A program made the translations under genes and the position numbers. From Berghia stephanieae (taxonomy: Eukaryota; Mollusca; Gastropoda; Nudibranchia; Aeolidiidae): a stretch of 64,000 bases of DNA. The notes under the pieces were generated by a model. The model did not search any database, was not told the DNA's origin, and was given only the letters and a program-made list of their open reading frames with translations. The stretch covers positions 81,569,672-81,633,671 of the forward strand of contig CM067445.1 in NCBI GenBank assembly GCA_034508935.3, written 5' to 3'. This document shows, piece by piece, positions 62,800-64,000 of the stretch (within the stretch, counting starts at the first letter, position 1; every line of letters starts with the position of its first letter).

Positions 62800-63460
62800 A
62801 TTTACATTACTTAAGGGGATGGGCGGGTCCTGAAGGCGAAATTCTAAAATGTAATAAGTAGCTGACTTTTAGTGGTAATTTTAGGTTATGTACATCCTAA
62901 TTAGAGGAAAAAAAATTGAAAACCTAAATTTCAGTTTTTGGTTACCATGGTAACGCCGCCATTTTGAAATTTGATACCCTATAATAAAGTAGTTTTCAAA
63001 ATGCTAAGGCTTCGCCAAATGACAAGTTATTGGCATGAAAATAGGTATACTAGTAGTATTTTAGCCATTCATTTGGGCTAAGCATCGGTTTTCTGATATC
63101 TACAATAGTATTATTTTTATTGATTTTCAAAGTTCATCAATTTTGAAACATCAAAAATTGACCCATTTTTGGACTTTTGACCCTCATTTACGCAAAATTT
63201 ATAAAATAAATCTGAAATACAAATGCTCAGTGTTATGAAGCTAGTAATACTGTATGCACATGCGAAAAATCATTCAAAAATGTTTACAAATAAAGGAAGA
63301 GTAGCAAAATAAAGGTAGAAAAAGCACAAACAGAGAAAAACGCATTCAAAGTTTCAAGCACAGGAAACTCAGACAAGATCATGCATTCATGCGTCAAAAT
63401 GACCCTGCTTGATGTGCAGGCCCTCCCTCTTCAGCCTCCTGTTCCTGCCTTGCCTTTTCT
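62800..63460. other. REV1 intron sequence, no exon seen
   Basis: AT-rich. No continuation of the REV1 BRCT domain was recognised, so the next exon is probably beyond the window. Confidence 0.45.
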
Positions 63461-63464
63461 CGGC

Positions 63465-64000
<536 letters not shown>

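Overview
This window is a repeat-rich piece of an animal nuclear genome. Introns, APE-type LINEs of several clades, tRNA-derived SINEs, cut-and-paste transposon relics and very long simple repeats all point to an invertebrate, probably marine. The sequence alone does not settle the phylum. No bacterial or organellar features were seen.

Three host genes are supported, and two of them are almost invisible to an ORF search because their exons are short. (1) 4980-19935 (+): a six-exon LAMTOR1 (p18/Ragulator) gene. It runs from an MGCC acylation start to a C-terminus ending in SFGVP. Its introns hold a fold-back element, pogo-like relics, a CCA-rich minisatellite, a 48-bp minisatellite and a ~60-copy 32-bp satellite. 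(2) 44990-34020 (-): a polyubiquitin gene with a TATA promoter, a 5'UTR exon and 13 ubiquitin units in five coding exons (1+1+3+1+7). Every internal intron splits the Gly76 codon in phase 1. Three of the introns are paralogous copies, and two of these received separate retroelement insertions. (3) 59393 to beyond the right edge (+): the first two coding exons of REV1. The 3' part of exon 2, with its splice donor, is amplified into eight 104-bp tandem units.

Layout: 1-2.7 kb, two LINE relics (-). 2.7-4.9 kb, simple repeats, a MADF-domain scrap and a SINE. 5-20 kb, LAMTOR1. 20-34 kb, a retroelement graveyard: a tRNA-like SINE nested in an older repeat, a LINE split by a transposon with 9-bp target duplications, a degenerate minisatellite, and an RTE-like LINE split by a hAT-like element. 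34-45 kb, polyubiquitin. 46-50 kb, a nearly full-length Jockey/I-like LINE (-). 51 kb, a broken tyrosine-recombinase retroelement fossil. 52-54 kb, a GGT-rich minisatellite with an inserted SINE. 54.6-55.6 kb, one DNA transposon nested in another. 56-58.8 kb, an RTE-like LINE (-) with a SINE inside it. 58.9-64 kb, the REV1 5' region.

The three host genes are unrelated in function (lysosomal mTORC1 scaffold, ubiquitin supply, translesion synthesis) and form no operon or system. The most unusual signals are the exon-plus-donor array in REV1, the intron homogenisation in polyubiquitin, and a transposon whose terminal inverted repeats are built from 34-bp palindromic units. No coherent new defence or metabolic system was found.
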